NCBI GenBank assembly: GCA_035653595.1
Contig: DASRBO010000064.1
Span: forward strand, 1 to 26,747
Length of the DNA: 26,747 bases
From: DASRBO01 sp035653595
GTDB taxonomy: Bacteria; Actinomycetota; Acidimicrobiia; Acidimicrobiales; JAJPHE01
Direction of reading: 5' to 3'
The translations under genes and the position numbers were made by a program. Below, in pieces: positions 1 through 7,958 of the stretch (its first letter is position 1; every line of letters starts with the position of its first letter). Under the pieces are notes generated by a model. That model did not search any database. It worked only from the letters and a program-made list of their open reading frames with translations, and was not told the origin of the DNA.

Positions 1-256
1 CATGGGGGTCACCGGCGAACGGGAGTCGCTGGCGGCCACGGCGTCGGTGATGGGCAGGCGCCTGCGGGCGGTCACCGACAAGCCGGTGCTGATCGGCATC
101 GGGGTGTCCACCCCGGCCCAGGCACTGGAGGTGTGCCAGGCCGCCGACGGGGTGGTCGTGGGCTCGGCCGTGGTGCGACGGCTGTTGGAGGGGGGCGGTC
201 CCGAGGCGGCGGCCGACTTCGTCGGGTCGATCCGGGCCGCCCTGGACGGGGGCTGA
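1..256 (+). CDS. trpA: Tryptophan synthase alpha chain, C-terminal part (5' end outside window)
   Basis: This is the last 84 or so residues of TrpA, which cleaves indole-3-glycerol phosphate to indole and glyceraldehyde-3-phosphate in the cytoplasmic alpha2beta2 tryptophan synthase. The visible part has the typical end of the TIM barrel: GVTGERESL (loop 6 region), then a strand reading PVLIGIGVSTPAQA, and ADGVVVGSAVV, which matches the glycine-rich phosphate-binding end of TrpA. The start lies left of the window and the ATG at base 2 is an internal methionine. The stop TGA (254-256) overlaps the ATG of the next gene, so the two are probably translationally coupled. trpB would be expected just upstream, outside the window. 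Confidence 0.93.
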   Translation, partial: MGVTGERESLAATASVMGRRLRAVTDKPVLIGIGVSTPAQALEVCQAADGVVVGSAVVRRLLEGGGPEAAADFVGSIRAALDGG

Positions 257-549
257 TGGCGGACTGCGAGCTGTGCGAGGCCGCCCGGATGAGCACCTGG
301 TACCACGAGGACGAGGTGTGCTGGGTGGCCGACTGCGAGGTGTGCGACGTGCCGATGGTGGTGTGGCGCAGCCACGGCCCCACCCCCCCGGAGGAGGACC
401 TCGCCCACATGCTGGGTGAGCTCGAGCGGGTGGCCACCGAGCGCTTCGGGGCCGGCGGCTACAGCGTCGACCGGGTCATGCGCCAGATACCGGACCACTT
501 CCACGCCCACGCCCGTGACCCGGGCTGGTGGGGCCGCCGTTTCCGCTGA
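256..549 (+). CDS. Small HIT-like protein downstream of trpA
   Basis: A 97-residue protein starting MADCELCEAA, with its ATG overlapping the trpA stop codon. The C-terminal half contains HFHAHAR, which fits the H-x-H-x-H histidine triad that binds the alpha-phosphate of nucleotides in HIT hydrolases and transferases. The N-terminal half has two cysteine pairs (CELC near residue 4 and a second Cys-x-x-Cys near residue 31), which may bind a metal. It is shorter than a classic HIT protein (about 110 to 150 residues), so the assignment rests mainly on the triad. Substrate is unknown. The overlap with trpA implies co-expression, but no role in tryptophan synthesis can be read from the sequence. 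Confidence 0.75.
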   Translation: MADCELCEAARMSTWYHEDEVCWVADCEVCDVPMVVWRSHGPTPPEEDLAHMLGELERVATERFGAGGYSVDRVMRQIPDHFHAHARDPGWWGRRFR

Positions 550-705
550 CGCCCACCGCGGGGGCCCCGGAGGGCTGGAGAGCCCGCTGGCGCTTCGGCA
601 GGCATGTGGTCCTCTGGCCACGAAGAGCGCGCAGGGGGAGGGGGGATGCGCGGTTTTGGCGGGAGCAGCGGGTACGGTCGATGCACCGCCGACAAAGGAG
701 ACGGT

Positions 706-855
706 ATGCCCACCTTCGAGGGCTATTGCGTGAAGTGTCGGGAGAAGCGGCAGTTCGACGGCAGCGAGGTCGAGCTGGCCAACGGCCGGCGGGCCGCCCA
801 GGGCCAGTGCCCGGTGTGCGGCACGAAGATGAACCGGATGCTCGGCAAGGGCTGA
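706..855 (+). CDS. DUF5679 small zinc-ribbon-like protein
   Basis: A 49-residue protein that I recognise as the DUF5679 family. It has two knuckles, YCVKCREK near residues 7-14 and CPVCGTKM near residues 37-44, giving four cysteines that could hold one zinc ion, with a conserved NGRRAAQG stretch between them. The ATG at 706 is preceded by a clear Shine-Dalgarno AAAGGAG (694-700), which decides this start against the ATG at 604. The family is common in actinobacteria and Chloroflexi; its function is not known. A GC-rich hairpin (868-908) follows. Confidence 0.85.
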   Translation: MPTFEGYCVKCREKRQFDGSEVELANGRRAAQGQCPVCGTKMNRMLGKG

Positions 856-867
856 CCACACGGGCGG

Positions 868-908
868 CGGGAGGGCCCGAGGGATCCGGCCCTTTCGGCG
901 CCCTCCCG
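868..908. terminator. GC-rich hairpin after the DUF5679 gene
   Basis: A 9-base arm CGGGAGGGC (868-876) pairs perfectly with GCCCTCCCG (900-908), 13 bases after the DUF5679 stop. There is no T run, so it would be a terminator of the U-less type common in high-GC actinobacteria, or simply a stable 3' end for the transcript. Confidence 0.45.
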
Positions 909-999
909 AGCCGTGGCCAGGTGCCGGCGGCCGGGCGGGCAGATCCGGGCCGGCCCCGGTGTTGGCAGAATGGATGGCCGACACCGGGGAGGTTCACAC

Positions 1000-1317
1000 G
1001 TGCTGACCGACGAGGAACGGGGCCGCCGCCTGGGCGACCTCAACTCGCTCATCGAGATGATGCGCCCGGCCGTTCAGGCCGACGGGGGCGACCTGGTGCT
1101 GCGCGACGCCGACGTGGAGTCCGGGGTCATCGAGGTGATGCTGCAGGGCGCCTGCAGCTCCTGCGCCATCAGCTCTACGACCCTGCAGGCCGGGGTCGAG
1201 CGCATCCTCAAGGACCGGCTCAAGTGGGTGACCGAGGTCAAGGGGGACGTGGACGAGTCCTTCGACCTCGAGGAGAGCCTCGCCCTGGGCCGGGGCGGCT
1301 ACGTCCCCAAGTACTGA
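1000..1317 (+). CDS. NifU C-terminal domain Fe-S cluster scaffold/carrier
   Basis: A 105-residue stand-alone NifU C-terminal (NfuA-type) domain. The order of motifs is LNSLIEMMRPAVQADGGDL, then a strand region, then GACSSCAISSTTL around residues 49-61. The CxxC pair is the known bridging site for a 4Fe-4S cluster between two protomers, so the protein probably assembles or carries Fe-S clusters to target enzymes in the cytoplasm. The GTG at 1000 is chosen because GGGGAGG (986-992) lies 7 bases upstream and the family starts just before this point. A C-terminal tail of about 30 residues follows the domain. The next gene starts 4 bases after the stop. Confidence 0.9.
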   Translation: MLTDEERGRRLGDLNSLIEMMRPAVQADGGDLVLRDADVESGVIEVMLQGACSSCAISSTTLQAGVERILKDRLKWVTEVKGDVDESFDLEESLALGRGGYVPKY

Positions 1318-1321
1318 TCCG

Positions 1322-2131
1322 ATGAGCGAGCCATCCACCGCCGAGGCGGTACCCGACGCCGATGTCGTGCTGCGTCAGGTGTCCGACGGGGTCGCCCTCC
1401 TCACCCTCAACCGCCCTGACCGCCTCAACGCCTGGACCGGGGCCATGGAGCGGCGCTACTTCGACCTGCTGCAGGAGTCGGCCGACGACCCCGACGTCAG
1501 GGTCATCGTGGTGACCGGAGCGGGGCGGGGCTTCTGCGCCGGAGCCGACATGGACGACCTGCAGGCCATCGGCAGGGCCGGCGGGATGCGGGGCAGCCGG
1601 CGGCCCCAGACCTTCCCGCTCGGCATCCCCAAGCCGATCATCGCCGCCATGAACGGCGCCGCCGCCGGGGTCGGGCTGGTGCAGGCGCTGATGTGCGACA
1701 TCCGCTTCGCCGCCGCCGGGGCCAAGCTGACCACGTCCTTCGCCCGCCGCGGTCTCGTGGCCGAGCACGGCATGTCGTGGATGCTGCCCCGGCTGGTGGG
1801 CCAGGCCGCCGCCCTCGACCTGCTCCTGTCGGCCCGGGTGGTGCTGGCCGAGGAGGCTGCCGAAATGGGGCTGGTCAACAAGGTCCTTCCGCCCACCCAC
1901 CTGCTCGACCACACCATGGACTACGCCCGCGACATCGCCACCAACTGCGCGCCGGCGTCGCTGGCCACCATCAAAGCCCAGGTCTACGACCACCTCGACA
2001 CCGGCCTGAGCGCCGCCCTCGAGGACTCCAACCGGCTGATGGCCAAGTCGCTGGCCGCCCCCGACTTCAACGAGGGCGTGGCCAGCTTCCTGGAGCGCCG
2101 GCCGCCCCGCTTCGCCCCTCTCGAGCGCTGA
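1322..2131 (+). CDS. Enoyl-CoA hydratase/isomerase family protein
   Basis: A 269-residue crotonase-fold protein, the usual length of the family. It has LLTLNRPDRLNAWTGAM near the N-terminus, the first oxyanion-hole segment GRGFCAGADMDDL around residue 65, the second glycine-rich segment NGAAAGVGL around residue 105, and AEHGMSWMLPR around residue 145, where a catalytic glutamate is expected. It probably hydrates 2-enoyl-CoA or isomerises a related acyl-CoA in beta-oxidation or another acyl-CoA pathway; the exact substrate cannot be read. It sits 4 bases downstream of the NifU gene and faces a convergent 3-hydroxyacyl-type SDR, which fits fatty-acid metabolism. Confidence 0.88.
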   Translation: MSEPSTAEAVPDADVVLRQVSDGVALLTLNRPDRLNAWTGAMERRYFDLLQESADDPDVRVIVVTGAGRGFCAGADMDDLQAIGRAGGMRGSRRPQTFPLGIPKPIIAAMNGAAAGVGLVQALMCDIRFAAAGAKLTTSFARRGLVAEHGMSWMLPRLVGQAAALDLLLSARVVLAEEAAEMGLVNKVLPPTHLLDHTMDYARDIATNCAPASLATIKAQVYDHLDTGLSAALEDSNRLMAKSLAAPDFNEGVASFLERRPPRFAPLER

Positions 2132-2143
2132 TCGGGGCGCGGG

Positions 2144-2167
2144 CCTCCCCGGCCGAGGCCGGGGAGG
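2144..2167. terminator. Bidirectional hairpin between convergent genes
   Basis: CCTCCCCGGCC (2144-2154) and GGCCGGGGAGG (2157-2167) form a perfect 11-base inverted repeat around a 2-base centre. It lies in the 60-base gap between the enoyl-CoA hydratase (ending 2131) and the opposite-strand SDR (ending 2192), so it can end transcripts from both sides. There is no T run. Confidence 0.6.
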
Positions 2168-2191
2168 GGGGCCGGGCCGTCGAAAGGGCGA

Positions 2192-3112
2192 TCAGCCCGG
2201 GCGGCGCCCGGACATCTCGGCGTTGGGGGCGGCCTTGGCCACGAGGTCGGGCACGACCTTGCCCAGCTCGGCCGGGTCCCACCGGTCGCCCTTGTCCACG
2301 CCGGGGCCGGCGACCCAGCCCTCGGCCACGCTGATGCGGCCGCCGGCGACGTTGAAGACCCGACCGGTGATTTCCTTGGACTCGGCGCTCCCGAGCCACA
2401 CCACCAGGGGAGCGATGTTGTCGGGGGAGCGCTGGTCGAACTCCTCCGGCTTGCGTTCGGCGGCGGCCCGGCCCATGCCGAGGTTCTCGGTCATGCGGGT
2501 GAGGGCGCCGGGGGCCACGGCGTTGACGGTGATCCCGTAGCGGGCGAGCTCCTTGGCGGCGATGATGGTGAAGGCGGCGATGCCGGCCTTGGCCGCCCCG
2601 TAGTTGGTCTGGCCCACGTTGCCGTAGATGCCCGACGACGACGTGGTGTTGATGATGCGGGCGTCGTTCTCCTGGCCCTCCTTGACCCGCTCCCGCCAGT
2701 AGGTGGCGGCCCAGCGGGTGGGGGCGAAGGTCCCCCGCAGGTGCACCTTGATGACGGCGTCCCACTCGCCGTCGGTCATGTTGACCAGCATCCGGTCCCG
2801 CAGGATGCCGGCGTTGTTGACCAGCACGTCGAGCCGGCCGAAGCTCTCCACGGCCGCGTTTATCAGCCGCTGGGCGCCCTCCCAGTCCGACACGTCGTCG
2901 CCGTTGGCCACCGCCTCGCCGCCCATGGCGCGGATCTCGTCGACGACCTCGCCGGCCGGACCGGTCGAGCTGCCCGTGCCGTCGACCTCGGCGCCCAAGT
3001 CGTTGACCACGACCTTGGCCCCCTGCCTGGCGAACTCGACGGCATGACCCCTGCCGATGCCCCGCCCTGCCCCGGTGACAACGACGACCCTTCCTTCACA
3101 GATTCCGGCCAC
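2192..3112 (-). CDS. Short-chain dehydrogenase, (3R)-hydroxyacyl-CoA dehydrogenase-like
   Basis: A 306-residue classical SDR. It shows the NAD(P)-binding motif TGAGRGIGRG near residue 14, VVNDLG after the second strand, NNAG around residue 100, and the catalytic Ser and Tyr-x-x-x-Lys in TTSSSGIYGNVGQTNYGAAK. The VNDLGAEVDG segment and the length above 300 residues resemble the dehydrogenase domain of peroxisomal multifunctional enzyme 2 and its bacterial relatives, so oxidation of 3-hydroxyacyl-CoA is likely. I chose GTG at 3112 over the ATG at 3133 because AAGGAGGGGG stands just before it on the minus strand. It converges on the enoyl-CoA hydratase. Confidence 0.87.
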   Translation of the reverse strand: MAGICEGRVVVVTGAGRGIGRGHAVEFARQGAKVVVNDLGAEVDGTGSSTGPAGEVVDEIRAMGGEAVANGDDVSDWEGAQRLINAAVESFGRLDVLVNNAGILRDRMLVNMTDGEWDAVIKVHLRGTFAPTRWAATYWRERVKEGQENDARIINTTSSSGIYGNVGQTNYGAAKAGIAAFTIIAAKELARYGITVNAVAPGALTRMTENLGMGRAAAERKPEEFDQRSPDNIAPLVVWLGSAESKEITGRVFNVAGGRISVAEGWVAGPGVDKGDRWDPAELGKVVPDLVAKAAPNAEMSGRRPG

Positions 3113-3199
3113 TCGGCCCCCTCCTTGGCTCAATGGGCCCGGATACTAGGGTTGGCGGCGCGCCTGCCGCGAGGCGGGCGACCCAGCGAGGAGAACCCT

Positions 3200-3919
3200 G
3201 TGCCCGACTGGAGCCGCCTGGCCCGCGACCTCAGCGACGTGCTGCACCTGAGCCAGCCGCCCATCGCCATCACCTTCTCCGACCGTCCGCCGCCGGGGGT
3301 GCCGGCCTTCGACGAGCCGATGCCCGACCCCCTGGCCGACGGCCGCACCGGGCGGGTGCCGGCCGGGTGCGTCTTTTGGATCAAGGCGGCCGAGCGCAGC
3401 TTCACCACCGAGGCCGCCGACCACGCCAACTGCAGCGTGGGCAGCTTCACCCACGGCTTCGTCGATGCCGCCGACATCGCCGGCAAGGGCGATGTCGCCG
3501 CCCTGGTCGAGACCGGATGGGCTCCGCCAGGCATCCTCGACGTCCTGCCCCGGATCAGGACCAGGCCGGCCCATGTCAGCTACGGGCCCCTGGCCGACGC
3601 CGGTACCGATCCCGACGTGGTCCTCCTCCGGCTCAACCCCAAGCAGGCCATGGTCCTCTCCGACGCCGTGCCCGGCCTGCGCTTCGAGGGCAAGCCCCAG
3701 TGCCACATCATCCCCATGGCCAAGGAGGACGGCCAGGTGGCCGTCAGCGTGGGGTGCATGCTCAGCCGGGTGCGCACCGGGCTTCCCAGCACCGATATGA
3801 CCGCCGCCATCCCCGCCGGCCGCCTGGCCGAGGTGATCGAGAGCCTCGATCGCACCAACCGGGCCGACAGCGCCGTGGCCGCCTACGCCGCCGAGGACGC
3901 CGCCCGCTTCGGCCCCTGA
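3200..3919 (+). CDS. DUF169 family protein
   Basis: A 239-residue protein I recognise as DUF169. The family's opening LSQPPIAITF is at about residues 18-27. A central DHANCSVGSFTHG near residue 75 and a later VSVGCMLSRVRTG both carry conserved cysteines, typical of this family, which is often found with redox or metal-dependent enzymes but has no settled biochemical role. The GTG at 3200 follows GCGAGGAGAA a few bases upstream. It is divergent from the SDR, with 87 bases between the two starts, so both promoters must lie there. Function unknown. Confidence 0.85.
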   Translation: MPDWSRLARDLSDVLHLSQPPIAITFSDRPPPGVPAFDEPMPDPLADGRTGRVPAGCVFWIKAAERSFTTEAADHANCSVGSFTHGFVDAADIAGKGDVAALVETGWAPPGILDVLPRIRTRPAHVSYGPLADAGTDPDVVLLRLNPKQAMVLSDAVPGLRFEGKPQCHIIPMAKEDGQVAVSVGCMLSRVRTGLPSTDMTAAIPAGRLAEVIESLDRTNRADSAVAAYAAEDAARFGP

Positions 3920-4059
3920 CCCCTCCTCGGCGCGGTCGGCCGGGGTCCCGGCGCAGTCGACGACGGGCGGTGGCTCGCTAGCTGCGGTCGGTGGCCAGGG
4001 GGATGCCGGCCCCCGAGCCAGTAGCGTCGGGAAAGGCTCTTACCGCGGGAGGATGCCCG

Positions 4060-5514
4060 ATGCAGCGACTCACCGGCCTGGACGCCAGCTTCCTGTACCT
4101 CGAGACGCCGACCAACCACATGCACGTGGCGTCGACGACGGTCTTCGACCCCAACACCGTGCCGGGGGGCTACTCCTTCGACAAGGTGCGCGACCTGGTG
4201 CGGGAGCGGCTGCCCCTGCTGCCCCCGTTCCGCCGCCGGCTGGTCGAGATCCCCTTCGGCCTCCACCACCCCCTCTGGATCGAGGACCCCGACTTCGACC
4301 TCGACTACCACCTGAGACGGGCGGCTCTGCCTGCTCCGGGTGGGGCGGTCGAGCTGGCCCAGTTCGCCGCCGACGTCATGGGTCGTCCCCTGGACCGCAG
4401 CCGGCCCCTGTGGGAGATGTACGTCATAGAGGGGCTCGAGGGCGGCCTGATCGCCACGGTCACCAAGACCCATCACTCGGCCATCGACGGGGTTTCGGGT
4501 GCCGAGCTGACGGTCAACCTCCTCGACCTGCAGCCGGAGCCCACCCCCATGAGCGAGGAGGACACCTGGGAGCCGGACCGCATCCCGAGTGACTTCGAGC
4601 TGGTGGCGTGGGCCCTCAACTCGCTGGCCCGCCAGCCGCTGGCCGCCGCCAAGGCGGCCCGGCGCACCCTCGAGATGGCGGTCAACCTGCGCCGGCGCAA
4701 CCGCCGCCCGGACGTCACCCCGCCCCCGGCGCCGTTCAGCGCTCCCCGGACCCCGCTCAACCAGAACATCACCGCCCACCGCACCTTCGCCTTCACCGAC
4801 ATCCCCCTCGACGAGGTGAAGGAGGTGAGGGTCGCCCTGGGCGGCACCGTCAACGACGTGGTGCTGGCGGTGTGCTCGGGTGCCCTGCGCCGCTACCTGG
4901 CCGAGCGGGACGAGCTTCCGTCCAAGGCGCTGGTGGCCATGGTTCCGGTGTCGGTCCGCACCGAGGACCAGAAGGGCACCATGGGCAACCGGGTGTCGTC
5001 CATGCTGGTGTCGCTGGCCACCGACATAGAGGACCCGGTCAAGCGCCTGGCGGCCATCACCGAGGGCACCAGGCACGCCAAGGACCAGGAGAAGGCCATC
5101 GGCGCCGAGTTCCTCACCGACTGGGCCGAGTTCGCCGCTCCGACCGTGGCCGCCCGGGCCGCCCGCCTGGCCTCGTCCATGCGGGTCATGGAGCGGGTGA
5201 ACCCGATCTACAACCTGACCATCTCCAACGTGCCCGGCCCGCCGTTCCCGCTCTACTCGGCCGGCGCCCGCATGGTGGCGATGTACCCGATGGGCCCCAT
5301 CGCCGACGGGGCCGGTCTCAACATAACGGTGATGAGCTACATGGGCACCATGTACTTCGGCCTGGTGGCCTGCCGCGAGGTCGTGCCCGATGTCGACGCC
5401 ATCGCCCGCCACATCGACGAGGCTCTCGACGAGCTGCGCAAGGCGGCCGCCGCCGTGGCCCCGGCCGCCCCGGCGGCGCCCAGGAAGACCGGGGCGGCCA
5501 AGGCCATCAAGTGA
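4060..5514 (+). CDS. Wax ester synthase/diacylglycerol O-acyltransferase (WS/DGAT)
   Basis: A 484-residue acyltransferase of the bacterial WS/DGAT family, close to the usual 450-480 residues. The N-terminus LTGLDASFLYLETPTNHMHV is characteristic. The catalytic HHxxxDG motif is seen as HHSAIDGVSG near residue 141, and the family's second landmark NDVVLAVCSGALRRYL lies near residue 265, followed by MVPVSVRT and NRVSSMLVSL. It joins fatty acyl-CoA to diacylglycerol or a fatty alcohol, making storage lipid at the membrane. The ATG at 4060 is preceded by GGGAGG (4047-4052). The last 20 or so residues are an Ala/Pro/Lys-rich tail. The stop overlaps the GTG of the next gene by 4 bases, so the two genes are coupled. 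Confidence 0.93.
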   Translation: MQRLTGLDASFLYLETPTNHMHVASTTVFDPNTVPGGYSFDKVRDLVRERLPLLPPFRRRLVEIPFGLHHPLWIEDPDFDLDYHLRRAALPAPGGAVELAQFAADVMGRPLDRSRPLWEMYVIEGLEGGLIATVTKTHHSAIDGVSGAELTVNLLDLQPEPTPMSEEDTWEPDRIPSDFELVAWALNSLARQPLAAAKAARRTLEMAVNLRRRNRRPDVTPPPAPFSAPRTPLNQNITAHRTFAFTDIPLDEVKEVRVALGGTVNDVVLAVCSGALRRYLAERDELPSKALVAMVPVSVRTEDQKGTMGNRVSSMLVSLATDIEDPVKRLAAITEGTRHAKDQEKAIGAEFLTDWAEFAAPTVAARAARLASSMRVMERVNPIYNLTISNVPGPPFPLYSAGARMVAMYPMGPIADGAGLNITVMSYMGTMYFGLVACREVVPDVDAIARHIDEALDELRKAAAAVAPAAPAAPRKTGAAKAIK

Positions 5515-6335
5515 CCGACCGGCTCACCCTCATGGCGGTCCACGCCCATCCCGACGACGAGGCGGTGGCCACCGGCGGGGTCCTGGCCCGCTACGGGGAC
5601 GAGGGGCTGCGCACGGTGGTGGTCACCTGCACCAATGGGGAGCAGGGCGACGGGCCCGGCGGCCTCAAGCCGCAGGACGCCGGCCACGACGAGGCCGAGG
5701 TGGTGCGGATCCGACGGGCGGAGCTCGAGAAGGCCTGTTCCATCCTCGGGGTGAGCGCCCTCGAGCTGCTTGGCTACCGCGACTCGGGCATGGACGGCTG
5801 GGAGGCCAACCAGCGCTCGGACTCGTTCTGCAACGCCGACTTCGGCCAGGTGGTGGGGCGGCTGTCCGAGCTGATGGCCCGCTACCGGCCCCAGGTCGTC
5901 GTCACCTACGACGAGAACGGCAACTACGGCCACCCCGACCACATCCAGGCCCACCGGGTGACGGTCGCCGCGGCCGAGGCCAGCGGCATTCCGGCCAAGC
6001 TCTACGAGATCGCCTTCCCCCGCAGCGCCATGCGTCGGTTCATGGAGATGGCGGGTGCCGCCGGCACCGAGCTGGACCGGGACATGCCCGACGACGCCGA
6101 CGTCTCGTGGGGGACCCCGGACGAGCTGGTGGGGGCGGTGGTCGACGTCGGCGCCTACGCCGAGCGCAAGCGGGACGCCCTGGCCGCGCACGCCAGCCAG
6201 ACCGACAACTCCATGTTCCTTCGCCTGCCGCCGGAGACGTTCCGGATGGCATTCGGCAGCGAATCATTCGTGCGCCGCTTTGGCGGTCCCCCAGGCGGTG
6301 TGGTGGAGGACGACCTCTTCTCCGGCCTGCGCTGA
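5511..6335 (+). CDS. LmbE/PIG-L family deacetylase (MshB/Mca-like)
   Basis: A 274-residue zinc-dependent N-acetyl hydrolase. AHPDDEAVATGG near residue 12 gives the metal-binding His-Pro-Asp-Asp, and YGHPDHIQAH near residue 145 supplies the later metal-binding histidine. VTCTNGEQGD and RRAELEKACSILGV are also typical. In actinobacteria this family includes MshB (GlcNAc-inositol deacetylase of mycothiol synthesis) and Mca (mycothiol S-conjugate amidase). The MAVHAHPDDE opening and TYDENGNYGHPDH resemble Mca in particular, but the two cannot be separated with confidence by eye. Its GTG overlaps the stop of the WS/DGAT gene by 4 bases. Confidence 0.85.
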   Translation: MTDRLTLMAVHAHPDDEAVATGGVLARYGDEGLRTVVVTCTNGEQGDGPGGLKPQDAGHDEAEVVRIRRAELEKACSILGVSALELLGYRDSGMDGWEANQRSDSFCNADFGQVVGRLSELMARYRPQVVVTYDENGNYGHPDHIQAHRVTVAAAEASGIPAKLYEIAFPRSAMRRFMEMAGAAGTELDRDMPDDADVSWGTPDELVGAVVDVGAYAERKRDALAAHASQTDNSMFLRLPPETFRMAFGSESFVRRFGGPPGGVVEDDLFSGLR

Positions 6336-6363
6336 TCGCCCGGCGCTCGGGAACCGGACCGGA

Positions 6364-7164
6364 TCAGCCGGCTTCGGCGTCCCACCCCAGCTGGTCCAGC
6401 GGACCGCGACCCCGGCCCAGGTGCCAATGCGCGGCTCCGGTCAGCGCCCGGGCCACGAAGCGGCCGGCGGCGCCGGCGGCGTCGACCGGGCAGTGACCCA
6501 GGGCCAGGTAGGCGGCCAGGGCGGCAGAGAAGGTGCAGCCGGTGCCGTGATCGTTGATCGTCGCCACCCTCGGGCGGCGCAGGGCGGTGGCCCCCGAGCG
6601 GTCGGCGAACACGTCGACCACCACCTCGCCTTCGAGGTGGCCGCCGGTCACGACGGCTGCCGACGCCCCCATCGCCACCAGCGCCACGGCGGCATCCTCC
6701 ATGGCGGACACGTCCGCCACAGGCATCCCGCACAGGACGGAGGCCTCGTCCAGATTGGGACACACCACCGTGGCCACAGGGATCAGCACCTTCCGGTAGG
6801 CCTCGACCATGCCGGTAGGGGCCAGGGAGTCCCCGGTCGAGGCCCGCAGCACGGGGTCGACCACCAGGGCACCGAGGCGGGCACGCCGGGCGGTCACGAC
6901 CGAGGCGGTGTCCGGCCGCCCCAGCATGCCGGTCTTGGTGGCGAGCACCGCCAGGTCGCCGACGACGGCGTCGATCTGGTCGGCCACCACCGCCGGCTCC
7001 ACCGGGTGTAAGGCGCTCACGCCCGTGGTGTCCTGCACGGTCAGGGCGCAGAGGGCGCTGGCCCCGTGCACCCCGAGGGCGGCGAAGGTGCGCAGGTCGG
7101 CCTGAAGCCCGGCTCCACCGCCGGGGTCGGAGCCGGCCACGCTCAGGACGACGGCCGGTGTCAC
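6364..7164 (-). CDS. thiD: Hydroxymethylpyrimidine/phosphomethylpyrimidine kinase
   Basis: A 266-residue ribokinase-fold kinase that phosphorylates HMP and then HMP-P to HMP-PP, the pyrimidine half of thiamine. It has the ThiD opening VAGSDPGGGAGLQADL near residue 9, LATKTGMLG near residue 73, CPNLDEA near residue 135, and the anion-hole motif DHGTGCTFSAALAAYLALG near residue 210, with the catalytic Asp of the GTGC loop context. The length matches ThiD. The GTG start overlaps the thiG stop by 4 bases. It is the last gene of the thi operon visible here; no thiE or thiC is in the window. Confidence 0.93.
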   Translation of the reverse strand: MTPAVVLSVAGSDPGGGAGLQADLRTFAALGVHGASALCALTVQDTTGVSALHPVEPAVVADQIDAVVGDLAVLATKTGMLGRPDTASVVTARRARLGALVVDPVLRASTGDSLAPTGMVEAYRKVLIPVATVVCPNLDEASVLCGMPVADVSAMEDAAVALVAMGASAAVVTGGHLEGEVVVDVFADRSGATALRRPRVATINDHGTGCTFSAALAAYLALGHCPVDAAGAAGRFVARALTGAAHWHLGRGRGPLDQLGWDAEAG

Positions 7165-7958
7165 CCCGGGCCCAGATCGGCCAGGCCCTCGGGGTCGGTG
7201 GAGGCCCGGGCGTAGAGCCGGCGGGGGATGCGACCGGCCCCGCTGGCCAGCCGGCCGGCCTCAACCGCCAGGCGCATGGCGGTGGCCATCGCCTCCGGAT
7301 CCTCGGCCCTGGTGACGGCGCTAGCCACCATGACGGCGTCGCAGCCCAGCTCCATGGCCAGGGCGGCGTCCGAGGCTGTCCCGATGCCGGCGTCGAGGAC
7401 GATGGGAACGCTCACCTGCTCGCGGATGATGGCCAGGTTGTAGGGGTTGCGGATGCCCATGCCGCTGCCGATAGGCGCCCCCAGGGGCATCACCGCGGCG
7501 CAGCCGATGTCCTGCAGCCGGCGGGCCACAACGGGGTCGTCGGTCGTGTAGGGCAGGACGACGAACCCTTGGTCGACCAGCCGCTCGGCGGCGTCGGTCA
7601 ACTCGGTGACGTCGGGCAGGAGGGTGCGCTCGTCCCCGATCACCTCAAGCTTGATCCAGTCGGTCTCGAACGCCTCGCGGCACAGCTGGGCCGTGAGCAC
7701 GGCGTCGCGGCTGGTGTGGCAACCGGCGGTGTTGGGCAGGCAGCGCACCCCGGCGCGGGCCAGCACGTCGAGGACCGAGCCCCGGGCGTTCGGATCGACC
7801 CGGCGCAGGGCGACGGTGGCCAGCTCGGCCCCCGAGGCGAGCAGCGCCCTCTCCAGCACCTCGAGGCTGGCGGCCCCCCCGGTGCCGAGGATGAGGCGGG
7901 ACCCGAGCTTCTCGCCTGCGATGACCAGGGCTTCCCCGGTGTCGTCCGGCACCGTCAT
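7161..7958 (-). CDS. thiG: Thiazole synthase
   Basis: A 265-residue TIM-barrel enzyme that builds the thiazole phosphate of thiamine from deoxyxylulose-5-phosphate, dehydroglycine and ThiS thiocarboxylate. Key signatures are SRLILGTGG near residue 18, NTAGCHTSRDAV near residue 75, DWIKLEVIGD near residue 100 whose lysine forms the Schiff base with the sugar, MPLGAPIGSGMGI near residue 150, and VLDAGIGTASDAALAMELG near residue 180. The ATG at 7958 overlaps the thiS stop by 4 bases and sets the start; an upstream in-frame extension lies inside thiS and is not used. Confidence 0.95.
   Translation of the reverse strand: MTVPDDTGEALVIAGEKLGSRLILGTGGAASLEVLERALLASGAELATVALRRVDPNARGSVLDVLARAGVRCLPNTAGCHTSRDAVLTAQLCREAFETDWIKLEVIGDERTLLPDVTELTDAAERLVDQGFVVLPYTTDDPVVARRLQDIGCAAVMPLGAPIGSGMGIRNPYNLAIIREQVSVPIVLDAGIGTASDAALAMELGCDAVMVASAVTRAEDPEAMATAMRLAVEAGRLASGAGRIPRRLYARASTDPEGLADLGPG

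Noticed and set aside
1238..1993. A 251-codon minus-strand open frame opposite the enoyl-CoA hydratase
   Set aside because: Low-complexity Gly/Val/His-rich translation, overlapped by clear crotonase motifs on the other strand.
3883..5412. A 509-codon minus-strand open frame opposite the WS/DGAT gene
   Set aside because: It is a shadow of the real gene in GC-rich DNA: its translation is Gly/His/Val-rich without domain signs, whereas the plus strand has complete WS/DGAT motifs and a Shine-Dalgarno.
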